Shown one piece after another: positions 7,729 to 15,047 of a stretch of 30,547 nt of DNA. Source of the DNA: CAZABG01 sp964460985 (GTDB lineage: Bacteria; Chlamydiota; Chlamydiia; Chlamydiales; Parachlamydiaceae); NCBI GenBank assembly GCA_964460985.1, contig CAYWQX010000025.1:1-30547 (forward strand), read 5' to 3'. Each line of letters begins with the position of its first letter. Within the stretch, counting starts at the first letter, position 1. Below the pieces are notes generated by a model that was given only the letters and a program-made list of their open reading frames with translations, made no database searches and was not told the DNA's origin. The position numbers were made by a program, and so were the translations under genes.

Positions 7729-8862
7729 TCAAAGTTTTTTTCCGTCAATTGCTTGAAGAAGCTCTGTATCGTTTTCGTCTTTTGCTTTTTGAATCACCCG
7801 ATCCCATCTGGCTTTCACTTGCGGATTCATCTTGGCGGGATCAAAATCAAGGGTAAGGCTGCTTTTTAACAAAACTCTTAGCATGTCGTCATAGTCGGTT
7901 ACATAGATCAAGTCAGGTGTCAAAAGGAGGAAATCGCCATCGAAAAAACGCTCTTCAAACAAGGGTAGTTGGAGAAGATCGTAGCTTACATGGCCTCCTT
8001 GCTCAACTATTTCTTTAAAAAGATCGGGCTTTCCTTCGAGCCAAGCGAGATCGGCTGCGGTTCTCCCTTGTTTATCGGTTTTATGTGTGTCTACCCCCTC
8101 CATTAACAAAAAATGTACGATCTCTTTTTGATTTAATCGGATCGCTTCATGGAGAAGCGTGGTCCCCTCAGTCTCGGCAGAGAGAGAGCAGCCCGACTGA
8201 TGGGCGAGGTGAAGAATATGCTTGTTATTAGTCTGAACCGCTTTTTTCACATGTTTGATATCGATAGGATCTAAAAAGGGATCTTTTGACAAACAGTCAA
8301 TCAGGGCGTTTCTTTCACGAATCTCTTCATGGTTCAAGATAAAATCGATTTGCTCCTGGTCGAACTTGAACACTTCAAGATGTTTTAGCACTTTTATCTG
8401 ATCTATTTTTGATCCGAAAAAAGTTTTAGTTTTTAAGTCGTCCGGAACGCCTCCTTGAAGTCTTAGATAGTCGATATAAGCTATGTATAAGCGATCGAGA
8501 TAGCGAAGAGCTTTCTTTTGATCATTTTCTCCTAAATACCCCAGTTTTATCGCTTGTTTTTGAAGCGCGGAGGGGCTCTCCTTATACTTTTCGATTTTGT
8601 TGAAAAGCGACTCGATTTTGTCCCGATCGGTTTTAAAGGGAATTATTTTATTAAAGATCTTCCAGAAGAGCGATGTGTTTTTTTCGTAAGCTGTGTAGGC
8701 GTTTTGAGCCCCTTCAATTTGGGTAAGCCGGAGCCTTGGATCCTCTTTAGGGCCATACTTTAAAAAAAGGTGGCTATAAGAAAGGAGGTTGAGAGCTTTT
8801 TTTTCATCCAGCTTTTCTAAAGCCGGGGGAGGTTGAATCGAGGAAAATGAAGTGGGATCCAT
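7729..8862 (-). CDS. Ankyrin-repeat protein, possible host-interaction factor
   Basis: The 377-residue protein has no signal peptide or membrane helix. Residues 1-200 are helical and charged with no family I recognise. Residues about 231-290 contain ankyrin repeats: TTLLHEAIRLNQKEIVHFLL followed by DKQGRTAADLAWLEGKPDL, with a weaker unit just before (200-225). Ankyrin proteins are common among secreted effectors of intracellular bacteria, but no secretion signal can be read here, so effector status is inferred. The ATG at 8862 is preceded by a GGGG purine run, and a good promoter lies upstream, so it is probably transcribed alone. The gene ends 12 bp from the tRNA. Confidence 0.8.
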   Translation of the reverse strand: MDPTSFSSIQPPPALEKLDEKKALNLLSYSHLFLKYGPKEDPRLRLTQIEGAQNAYTAYEKNTSLFWKIFNKIIPFKTDRDKIESLFNKIEKYKESPSALQKQAIKLGYLGENDQKKALRYLDRLYIAYIDYLRLQGGVPDDLKTKTFFGSKIDQIKVLKHLEVFKFDQEQIDFILNHEEIRERNALIDCLSKDPFLDPIDIKHVKKAVQTNNKHILHLAHQSGCSLSAETEGTTLLHEAIRLNQKEIVHFLLMEGVDTHKTDKQGRTAADLAWLEGKPDLFKEIVEQGGHVSYDLLQLPLFEERFFDGDFLLLTPDLIYVTDYDDMLRVLLKSSLTLDFDPAKMNPQVKARWDRVIQKAKDENDTELLQAIDGKKL

Positions 8863-8887
8863 AGCTACCCCTTTTTCTCTATTATAG

Positions 8888-8915
8888 ATTATAGGGGAGG
8901 CTTAAGATGTGTTAA
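8888..8915 (-). promoter_or_regulatory. Sigma-70-like promoter of the ankyrin gene
   Basis: Read on the minus strand, TTAACA (8915-8910) and TATAAT (8893-8888) are separated by 16 bp. This is the best consensus match in the window. A second TATAAT lies at 8886-8881. Transcription would start near 8880, about 20 nt upstream of the ATG. Confidence 0.6.
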
Positions 8916-8957
8916 TTTAATGTGAAGAAAAGTCGATTCTCTTAGAGCATCAGAAGG

Positions 8958-9800
8958 TTAATTACGGTTTAATTTCTCCATCAAAAAACTGTAGAGCGAA
9001 TCGATGGCGCTTGATTTAAGGTGAGGCTGTTTTAAAAGAGAGACATGAATCTCCGGCAGCTTAGGAAGGATAGGGTGCTGGATTTTCTTTAAATCGGGGG
9101 GAATCATCGTGACAGGCAAGACGGAGAGACCAATTTCTGCTCTTAAAGCCGCAATCGTTCCCGCATAGCTTGGACTTGTGTAGAGGATTCTATGTTTAAG
9201 AGAGGTTGTATGGAGCGCTTTCAAAGCACGGGATCGAAGGACGCAGGGCTCAGGAGATAAAACAAGCGGGATTAATTGATCTTTCTTTAGGATATTTTTT
9301 TTCCCTACCCATACTAAAGGCTCTTTCCATATTTCAACCCCTTCCGGAAACTCTCCTGGATCGCTGAGCTTTACAATTGCTAGATCGAGCTGTTTGAGCT
9401 TAAACTTTTCTAAGAGGGGGAGCGTCAAATCGCAATCGACGTTCAAAAAGACTTTAGGATGGGTCCTCGAAAAGCTGATCAAAACATCCGATAAAAAAAG
9501 GCTTGCGAAATCTTCAGGGACGCCGATCTTGACCTCCCCCTCGATTTCAGGGCTTTTAAAGCGATCAAATGCCTCTTCGTAGAGCTGAACGATTTTTTGA
9601 GCGTAGCCTAAAAATAAAACACCCTGTTGGGTGAGTTTTGTTTTTCGACCCCGATCAAACAAGGTTTGGCCTAAAGCCTTCTCTAATTGGTTTATTTGTT
9701 GAGTAACCGCCGATTGAGTGCGGTGCACTTTTTTCGCAGCCAGAGTGAAGCTGCCTAGTTGATGCACCGCAAGAAAGCAATCAAGAGTAAGCTTATCCAT
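8958..9800 (-). CDS. LysR-family transcriptional regulator, divergent from dabBA
   Basis: A 280-residue LysR-type regulator. The N-terminal winged helix-turn-helix is clear: LDCFLAVHQLGSFTLAAKK, then QSAVTQQINQLEKALGQTLFDR (about 6-50) and a linker helix. The rest is the periplasmic-binding-protein-like effector domain (about 90-275), where GEVKIGVPEDFASLF opens the first strand. It is divergent from the DAB transporter genes across an 87-bp AT-rich gap. This is the classical position of a LysR regulator that controls its neighbour, like CbbR-type regulators next to carbon-fixation or DAB genes. The ligand is unknown, and control of dabBA is inferred from position. Confidence 0.9.
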   Translation of the reverse strand: MDKLTLDCFLAVHQLGSFTLAAKKVHRTQSAVTQQINQLEKALGQTLFDRGRKTKLTQQGVLFLGYAQKIVQLYEEAFDRFKSPEIEGEVKIGVPEDFASLFLSDVLISFSRTHPKVFLNVDCDLTLPLLEKFKLKQLDLAIVKLSDPGEFPEGVEIWKEPLVWVGKKNILKKDQLIPLVLSPEPCVLRSRALKALHTTSLKHRILYTSPSYAGTIAALRAEIGLSVLPVTMIPPDLKKIQHPILPKLPEIHVSLLKQPHLKSSAIDSLYSFLMEKLNRN

Positions 9801-9812
9801 TAAAAAATCTTA

Positions 9813-9833
9813 TCATTAATATTAAAATTATGA
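9813..9833. promoter_or_regulatory. Imperfect AT-rich palindrome, candidate LysR operator
   Basis: TCAT-N13-ATGA, with partial inner symmetry centred at 9823, lies midway between the LysR gene and dabB and just upstream of the dabB -10. LysR regulators bind such AT-rich interrupted dyads, but a classical T-N11-A core on the same centre is not present, so the match is weak. Confidence 0.3.
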
Positions 9834-9841
9834 GTTTTTCT

Positions 9842-9847
9842 TATAAT
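9842..9847 (+). promoter_or_regulatory. Candidate -10 element for dabBA
   Basis: A perfect TATAAT. No good -35 is found 16-18 bp upstream (AT-rich sequence only), as expected for a promoter that needs an activator such as the divergent LysR protein. Transcription would begin near 9854. Confidence 0.5.
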
Positions 9848-9859
9848 ATATAACTTCTT

Positions 9860-9877
9860 ATCCTTTTTGAAAAGGAT
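9860..9877 (+). promoter_or_regulatory. Leader hairpin overlapping the dabB ribosome-binding site
   Basis: ATCCTTT (9860-9866), loop TTGA, AAAGGAT (9871-9877) form a perfect 7-bp stem. The only Shine-Dalgarno-like sequence before dabB (AAGGA, 9872-9876) lies in the 3' arm. The hairpin could mask the ribosome-binding site, or it could be an operator dyad at the DNA level. Confidence 0.4.
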
Positions 9878-9887
9878 GATTAGCTCG

Positions 9888-11288
9888 ATGTATAACCTAT
9901 TAATAATAAGTTTGTTGGCTTTATTAGCCGGGTTTGCTTTTTGGAAAAGAAAGCCGATGGAAGGGGTGTTTATTGCATGTAACGGCTCGCTTGCGACTTT
10001 TCTTCATTATTTAAACCCCGATCCTGCCACTTCGCTTTTGTCGAGCCTCATCTTTTTTTTAAGCAGCGTGATTCTTCTTTTTTCAAGCGATTATCTGGCA
10101 GGCGACAAAGAACACCTCTCTTTTAAGCTTAAAATCGAACTTTTAACCTTATTGATGATTATCTGGATCAATCTAAACTCTCTTCTTTGGTTAGGTCTTG
10201 GCTGGATTGTGATCAATGCTCTTTTATTCAGCCTGATGGTTCATAAGAACGAGTGGAAGGCAGCGAGGAGCGGGGGGGCGCTTTATTTGAAATATCAGGC
10301 GCTAGGTTTAACGATAGGACTTTTTTCTCTCTTTTCTCTAGCTTATCTTGGCGGCAGTTTTTCGCTGGATGTTTTAAATGGAAAGCTTCTTTCTGATCCA
10401 TCGGTTAATCTTCCTTTAATCGGGCTTGCGATCGCAGCCTTTATTCAAGCAGGCCTATTTCCCTTTCACGGCTGGCTTATAAGCTCGCTGAACTCGCCTA
10501 CACCGGTGAGCGCTTTTATGCATGCAGGGATTGTGACGAGCGGAGCTATCCTTCTGATGAAATTCACCCCTCTTTTTACTGAAGAGTTATTATTTTTTAT
10601 TTTTACCGTTGGATTTTTAACTCTTTGGCCGGCCAGTTTAATTAAACTGGTCCAAGGGAATGTAAAACAAATGCTCGCTTCATCGACATCGGCTCAAATG
10701 AGTTTTATGTTTATGCAAATAGGTCTTGGCCTTTATGCCAATGCTCTTTTGCATATTCTCTGGCATGGTCTCTTTAAAGCGCATCTCTTTTTAGACTCCG
10801 GCTCTGTTTTAGAAAATGGAGTCAATACCAAGAAACAGGAGATTCCTTATTCATTAGCCCTATTCACACTTTTTTTAGCGTTGATGGGTTTTAGCTCCTT
10901 CATCGCTCTTTATGGTACAGAAAAGGGGGGGCTTCTCCTCGGCCTATTTGCTTCTATTAGTTCGGGCGCTTGGGGATACTCTTTGCTTAGGCCTCTAAAC
11001 TATAGATCGGCTCTTAAAGCGATCGGAGGATCCACTCTCTTCGGGGCTTCATATGCTCTTTTTATGAAAGGAGGAGAGGCTCTTTTTGAGCTAGAGACTC
11101 TCACACATCCTCAAGCCCTTCATGAGAGGCATTTTTTATTAATGGCAGTCATGTTCTTTAGCTTGATTGTTTTTTTCTGCTTGAAAAACGAAAATCCTGT
11201 CAAAGCATGGCTCTGGACAAAAGCTTTTCGCTTCGGTAAACCGTCATTAAAAACGGTGACCCTCCATTCAACCGAATATCGCATTTAA
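9888..11288 (+). CDS. dabB: DabB-type membrane subunit of an inorganic-carbon (DAB) transporter
   Basis: A 466-residue multi-spanning protein of the proton-conducting membrane transporter family (the NuoL/MrpA antiporter fold). It has about 12-14 hydrophobic segments. FPFHGWLISSLNSPTPVSAFMHAGIV (from about 191) matches the NuoL block FPxHxWLPxAMxxPTPVSAxxHA, and HILWHGLFKAHLFLDSGSV is the second conserved histidine helix region. It is not a complex I gene, because no other nuo genes are near and it is followed directly by dabA. In DAB systems DabB is thought to use the cation gradient to drive CO2 hydration by DabA. I prefer ATG 9888 to an in-frame TTG at 9867 and ATG at 9876, because the hydrophobic helix then starts immediately and AAGGA lies upstream. 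Confidence 0.88.
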   Translation: MYNLLIISLLALLAGFAFWKRKPMEGVFIACNGSLATFLHYLNPDPATSLLSSLIFFLSSVILLFSSDYLAGDKEHLSFKLKIELLTLLMIIWINLNSLLWLGLGWIVINALLFSLMVHKNEWKAARSGGALYLKYQALGLTIGLFSLFSLAYLGGSFSLDVLNGKLLSDPSVNLPLIGLAIAAFIQAGLFPFHGWLISSLNSPTPVSAFMHAGIVTSGAILLMKFTPLFTEELLFFIFTVGFLTLWPASLIKLVQGNVKQMLASSTSAQMSFMFMQIGLGLYANALLHILWHGLFKAHLFLDSGSVLENGVNTKKQEIPYSLALFTLFLALMGFSSFIALYGTEKGGLLLGLFASISSGAWGYSLLRPLNYRSALKAIGGSTLFGASYALFMKGGEALFELETLTHPQALHERHFLLMAVMFFSLIVFFCLKNENPVKAWLWTKAFRFGKPSLKTVTLHSTEYRI

Positions 11289-11299
11289 GGAGCTAAGAG

Positions 11300-13246
11300 A
11301 TGAAAAAGATAGAAGATTTGATTGATAGGGTATTAGAAACGATTCCGACGAATCCCCCTTTAAAGGGGTGGGTCGCCACCAACCCTTTGCAGGATATGAC
11401 TCAGCAATCGATTTGGGAGGCGTTAGAAACATTCAAGACATGCCCCTTTGATAAGTCGGCCAATCCCTTCCTCATTAAATGGCTAGAGGCTTTTTCCGAT
11501 GAAGGTGAAGCAGGGTGGAAAGCCCCTTATGCGAAAGAGGGTTTTTATAAAGCTTGGAAAAGGCTTCAAGGGTATGAAATTCCTTTTTGGCAATTCAGCG
11601 TTAAAAAGAAGCTGAAAAGCCTTCCTGACGATCCTTATCTTCTGATCCAAGAAGTCCTCGACCAAGAAGGGCAGGAGAAAATGTATCGCTCGCTGCATGC
11701 TTTGATAGGATGGGTAGGCTACCTTAAATGGATGCGTCTTGAAAAAGAAAGACCCTCTATCAAGGTGCATGAGTATTTAGCCGTTCGTTTAGGAATTGAG
11801 AAAATCTTTGACTTGAAAGAAGAGCGCCGTTCCTATGAGCTCTCTTCAAGCTCTTCAAAAGAGGGTATTTTATCTTTAGAAAAGAGAGAACAGGAAAAAA
11901 TCCTAAACGCTTTAAAATCGTCTAAAGAAGGAGAGCCTGAGGGTTCTTTAGCTTCGGCGGTTTTTTGTATCGATGTAAGGTCGGAGCCTGTGCGCCGCTT
12001 TTTAGAAAGCAAGGGATGGAGAACCTATGGTTTTGCAGGATTTTTCGGAGTCGCGGTTAAGCTAATCAACGAGGTGGAGGAAAAAGCGCTTTGCCCCGTT
12101 TTAATAAAGCCGCAAGAGAAAGTACTTGAAAATAGACAAGTTTCGTGGATTCAAAAAGAATTTATCCGCTTCTATAAGACTTTAAAATTTAATGTGGGGT
12201 CGGTTTTCGCACTGGTTGAAATGATGGGGCCCTTAATGGCGTTTTCTTCCTTGAAAAATACATTTAAAGGGAAAAAATCGCCTCTCAAAGGGGAATTCCA
12301 TTCCTATTCCGCCTCTTTTGAAAGCAGGGCTGATATAGCTGAAAATGCCCTTAAAATGATGGGCATGGATACCTTTGCCAAGTTTATTTTTATTGTCGGC
12401 CACAAAAGCACTCACCAAAACAATCCGCATAAATCATCTCTGCAATGTGGCGCTTGCGGCGGCCATGAGGGGGATGTGAATGCCTCCCTTTTAGCCCGAT
12501 TGTTAAATGATCCGGGTGTTCGGGATGCCTTGAAAAAAAGGGGGCTTTCAATTCCTGATGAGACACTGTTTATCCCTGCCATGCATGATACGGTGACCGA
12601 TGCCGTTGAATATGATCAAGCTTTCACGTCTCTCATTCCTGAAAGTCTGAAAGAAGACCTTGCAAATACCTCCTCTCAAAAGCCTCAAGAAACTCATTTT
12701 AAAAAGGTGAACTGGTCTGAGACAAGACCGGAGTGGGGTCTTGCTAGAAACTCGTTGTTTATAGCGGGTCCCAGATCAAAAACGAGTGCGATCGATCTTG
12801 AAAAGAGGGCCTTTTTACACTCTTATGATTGGAAGCTAGATCCTGAAGGAAAATACTTAGAAATCATTATGACAGCCCCCCTCATTGTGGCGGAGTGGAT
12901 TAATCATCAGTATTTCTTTTCTACCTTGTACCCGACCTTGTTTGGCAGCGGCAGTAAAATCACTCAGAATGTGGTGGGTAAAATTGGGATCATGCAGGGC
13001 AATTCTTCGGATCTAACGATAGGCCTTCCTCTTCAATCGGTATTTGAAACGGATGAGAAGCCCTATCATGATCCCGTCAGGCTATGTGCGATCATTTTTG
13101 CTCCGGTAGAGAGAGTTCAAAAGATCATCGATAAACACGAAGTGCTTCAAAAGCTTTTGTATAATGAGTGGATTCATATGATCATCTGCGATCCGCTCAC
13201 AAAAAAATACTTAAAATATGAAGAGAAGGCATGGGTCGAAAAATAG
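11300..13246 (+). CDS. dabA: DabA-type carbonic-anhydrase-like subunit of the DAB transporter (DUF2309/UPF0753)
   Basis: DabA (formerly DUF2309/UPF0753) is a zinc protein related to beta-carbonic anhydrases that, with DabB, concentrates bicarbonate in the cytoplasm. All four expected metal/active-site residues are present with the known spacing: C223 and D225 in FCIDVRSEPVRRFLE, then H368 and C383 in GHKSTHQNNPHKSSLQCGACGG. The N-terminal KGWVATNPLQDMT is also typical. At 648 residues it is shorter than the well-studied homologs of about 800 or more, with core motifs intact. A strong Shine-Dalgarno (AAGGAG) lies 7 nt before the ATG, 11 bp after dabB. High confidence in family; transport activity is inferred. 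Confidence 0.9.
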   Translation: MKKIEDLIDRVLETIPTNPPLKGWVATNPLQDMTQQSIWEALETFKTCPFDKSANPFLIKWLEAFSDEGEAGWKAPYAKEGFYKAWKRLQGYEIPFWQFSVKKKLKSLPDDPYLLIQEVLDQEGQEKMYRSLHALIGWVGYLKWMRLEKERPSIKVHEYLAVRLGIEKIFDLKEERRSYELSSSSSKEGILSLEKREQEKILNALKSSKEGEPEGSLASAVFCIDVRSEPVRRFLESKGWRTYGFAGFFGVAVKLINEVEEKALCPVLIKPQEKVLENRQVSWIQKEFIRFYKTLKFNVGSVFALVEMMGPLMAFSSLKNTFKGKKSPLKGEFHSYSASFESRADIAENALKMMGMDTFAKFIFIVGHKSTHQNNPHKSSLQCGACGGHEGDVNASLLARLLNDPGVRDALKKRGLSIPDETLFIPAMHDTVTDAVEYDQAFTSLIPESLKEDLANTSSQKPQETHFKKVNWSETRPEWGLARNSLFIAGPRSKTSAIDLEKRAFLHSYDWKLDPEGKYLEIIMTAPLIVAEWINHQYFFSTLYPTLFGSGSKITQNVVGKIGIMQGNSSDLTIGLPLQSVFETDEKPYHDPVRLCAIIFAPVERVQKIIDKHEVLQKLLYNEWIHMIICDPLTKKYLKYEEKAWVEK

Positions 13247-14037
13247 GCTTGGGCTCGATGCACAAAAAAGAGGAGGCGATAGCTCCTTCCTTTTTAGATT
13301 TATTAGATTGGGATGTTCAGCCGGTGAAAATGGATACCGATGTTTTTGGAACTTTTTCAGGAGAGATTCCGCGCCTTAAATCTCCCCTTGAAACTGTAAA
13401 AGAGAAGTGTAGGGCCGTCTTTGATCATTCTGATGTAAAAGCAGCGATCGCAAGTGAAGGGAGCTTTATCCCTTACCCTCCCGCCCCTTTTTTCCCGGCT
13501 CAGCACGAAATAATGCATTTCATCGATCAGGAAGAGGGCTATGAATTGACCCTTTCTAAATGGAGTTTAGAAACCAATTATCAAAAGGGAGAAGTCAGAT
13601 CGTTAGAGGAGCTCTCTGATTTTTTAGAGAAAGCCAAGTTCCCTGAGCATGCGGTCATTGTAAAAAGCGAAGGCTTCATTCAAAAGGGGGTGCAGGATAG
13701 AAATTTTTTACTCGATGTCTATCGAGAAGCATCCAAAAAGGGGAGGGTTGTATCCTTTGAAACAGATATGAGGGCTCATTTGAATCCTTCTCGCATGAAA
13801 GTGATCTCAGAGCTTGCAAGGGAGATGGCTCAAAGATTGTCGCAAAAATGCCCCGCTTGTCTTACGAGAGGGTGGGGTTTAAAAGAGAAGAAAAAGGGCC
13901 TTTTATGCGCTCTCTGTAAAACGCCGACCCAACAGACTCAGTGTGAAATCTATGGATGCCTGAAATGTGAGTGCGTCCAGTCGAAGCCTGTTTTAGAACC
14001 AGCAGATCCGTCTACATGCCTGATTTGCAACCCTTAA
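13231..14037 (+). CDS. DUF6671-like cysteine-rich protein downstream of dabA
   Basis: The 268-residue product matches what I recall of the uncharacterised DUF6671 family: DVFGTFSGEIPR near the start, then ETVKEKCRAVFD, a conserved SEGSFIPYP with FFPAQHEIMHFID, then FETDMRAHLNPSRMKVI before a zinc ribbon. The ribbon uses C207/C210 and C226/C229, and extra cysteines follow (C238, C243, C246, C248, C263, C266), so one or two metal sites are likely. No signal peptide or membrane helix is seen. The reading from ATG 13231 overlaps dabA by 16 bp; ATG 13258 is an alternative start. Translational coupling suggests a role with the DAB transporter, but none is known. Confidence 0.75.
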   Translation: MGRKIGLGSMHKKEEAIAPSFLDLLDWDVQPVKMDTDVFGTFSGEIPRLKSPLETVKEKCRAVFDHSDVKAAIASEGSFIPYPPAPFFPAQHEIMHFIDQEEGYELTLSKWSLETNYQKGEVRSLEELSDFLEKAKFPEHAVIVKSEGFIQKGVQDRNFLLDVYREASKKGRVVSFETDMRAHLNPSRMKVISELAREMAQRLSQKCPACLTRGWGLKEKKKGLLCALCKTPTQQTQCEIYGCLKCECVQSKPVLEPADPSTCLICNP

Positions 14038-15002
14038 AGTTCTTTTCTAAATCGCTCGAAGATGACTTTGACAGGTTCAACCGCCTCAATGCCGGCAACG
14101 CTTTTTCCGGCTTGCCAATAATCCTTGGTGGAGGCGCCAGTCAGGGTGTTCTTTTTGAATTGCCGTACCGATCTTAAGGTATACCAAAGGCGCATCCATT
14201 TTTTTGTGAAGCGGTGTTGTAAAAGCCACTTTGAAAGGGGACCGACATCTGTCCCTATAGCTTCTACATAGGGTGTTTTAATGACGGCAAGGGGCACTCC
14301 CGTCACTCTTAAAGTCAGCACAATATCTTCCGGTTTGGCGTGAACGATGGCTTGTTTATAATTATCTTTTTCATGGCACTCGGTAGTCGCAATGAGCCTA
14401 GTTCCGATTTGAACGCCGTCATAGCCGATATCAAGCATCTTTTTAAACGTTTTTTCATCGCCGATTCCTCCTGCGCAAATGAGGGGAACTCCCAAATCTT
14501 TTAGCTCAGAAAAGAGTGCCTCAGGCGTTTTGGATCCGGCATGGCCGCCTGCTTGGTTATTCACGCAGATAAGTCCATCCACATGATGCTTCAGAGCTTT
14601 TTCGGCCCACTTTCTTTCGGTCACATCGTGATAGACAAGTCCCCCTTTGGCATGGACTTTTTCAACCACCCACTCAGGATTGCCAAGCGCTGTGATCACA
14701 AACTTAATACCCTCTTCGAGCGCAATATCTAAATATTCACGCATCCTATTTTCGTATGTTTTAGAGGATTGCTCCACGATGACATTGATGCCGATAGGTT
14801 TTTGGGTGAGCGACCTTATGTACTTAACACCTTCTCTAAAATCGTAGCCATGCACATAAACTAAAGAGAGGGGTTGGATAATGCCAATTCCTCCGGCTTC
14901 AGAGACGGCTGCGACCAATTCGGGATTGGAGCAGGGATACATGGCGCCCCCGATAATGGGCAGTTCAATATGAAGAGCACTTGTAAAACGCTTACTTACC
15001 AT
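14034..15002 (-). CDS. Nitronate monooxygenase-like FMN enzyme (2-nitropropane dioxygenase family)
   Basis: A 322-residue TIM-barrel flavoprotein of the NMO/FabK family. It begins LHIELPIIGGAMYPCSNPELVAAVSEAGGIG, the classical opening that forms the FMN phosphate-side loop. It continues with GINVIV, then NNQAGGHAGS with the catalytic histidine H154, then ICAGGIGDE (about 175-183) and GVQIGTRLIATTE (about 197-208). FabK-type enoyl-ACP reductases belong to the same superfamily, so a role in fatty-acid synthesis cannot be excluded, but the HAG motif and C-terminus read more like an NMO. Its stop codon overlaps that of the convergent DUF6671 gene. The ATG is divergent from the next gene with a 45-bp gap. 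Confidence 0.85.
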   Translation of the reverse strand: MVSKRFTSALHIELPIIGGAMYPCSNPELVAAVSEAGGIGIIQPLSLVYVHGYDFREGVKYIRSLTQKPIGINVIVEQSSKTYENRMREYLDIALEEGIKFVITALGNPEWVVEKVHAKGGLVYHDVTERKWAEKALKHHVDGLICVNNQAGGHAGSKTPEALFSELKDLGVPLICAGGIGDEKTFKKMLDIGYDGVQIGTRLIATTECHEKDNYKQAIVHAKPEDIVLTLRVTGVPLAVIKTPYVEAIGTDVGPLSKWLLQHRFTKKWMRLWYTLRSVRQFKKNTLTGASTKDYWQAGKSVAGIEAVEPVKVIFERFRKEL

Positions 15003-15047
15003 GCTATCGTGTTTAACCGATGGATCATTATTGCTTAAAGGAAATTT

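Noticed and set aside
9867..9887. Upstream in-frame TTG and ATG as dabB starts
   Set aside because: They lie within or at the edge of the leader hairpin, have no Shine-Dalgarno of their own and add a polar stretch before the first membrane helix; ATG 9888 fits better.
9888..11288. Interpretation as complex I subunit NuoL or an Mrp antiporter
   Set aside because: No other nuo or mrp genes are present, and it is followed at once by a DabA with complete active-site residues.
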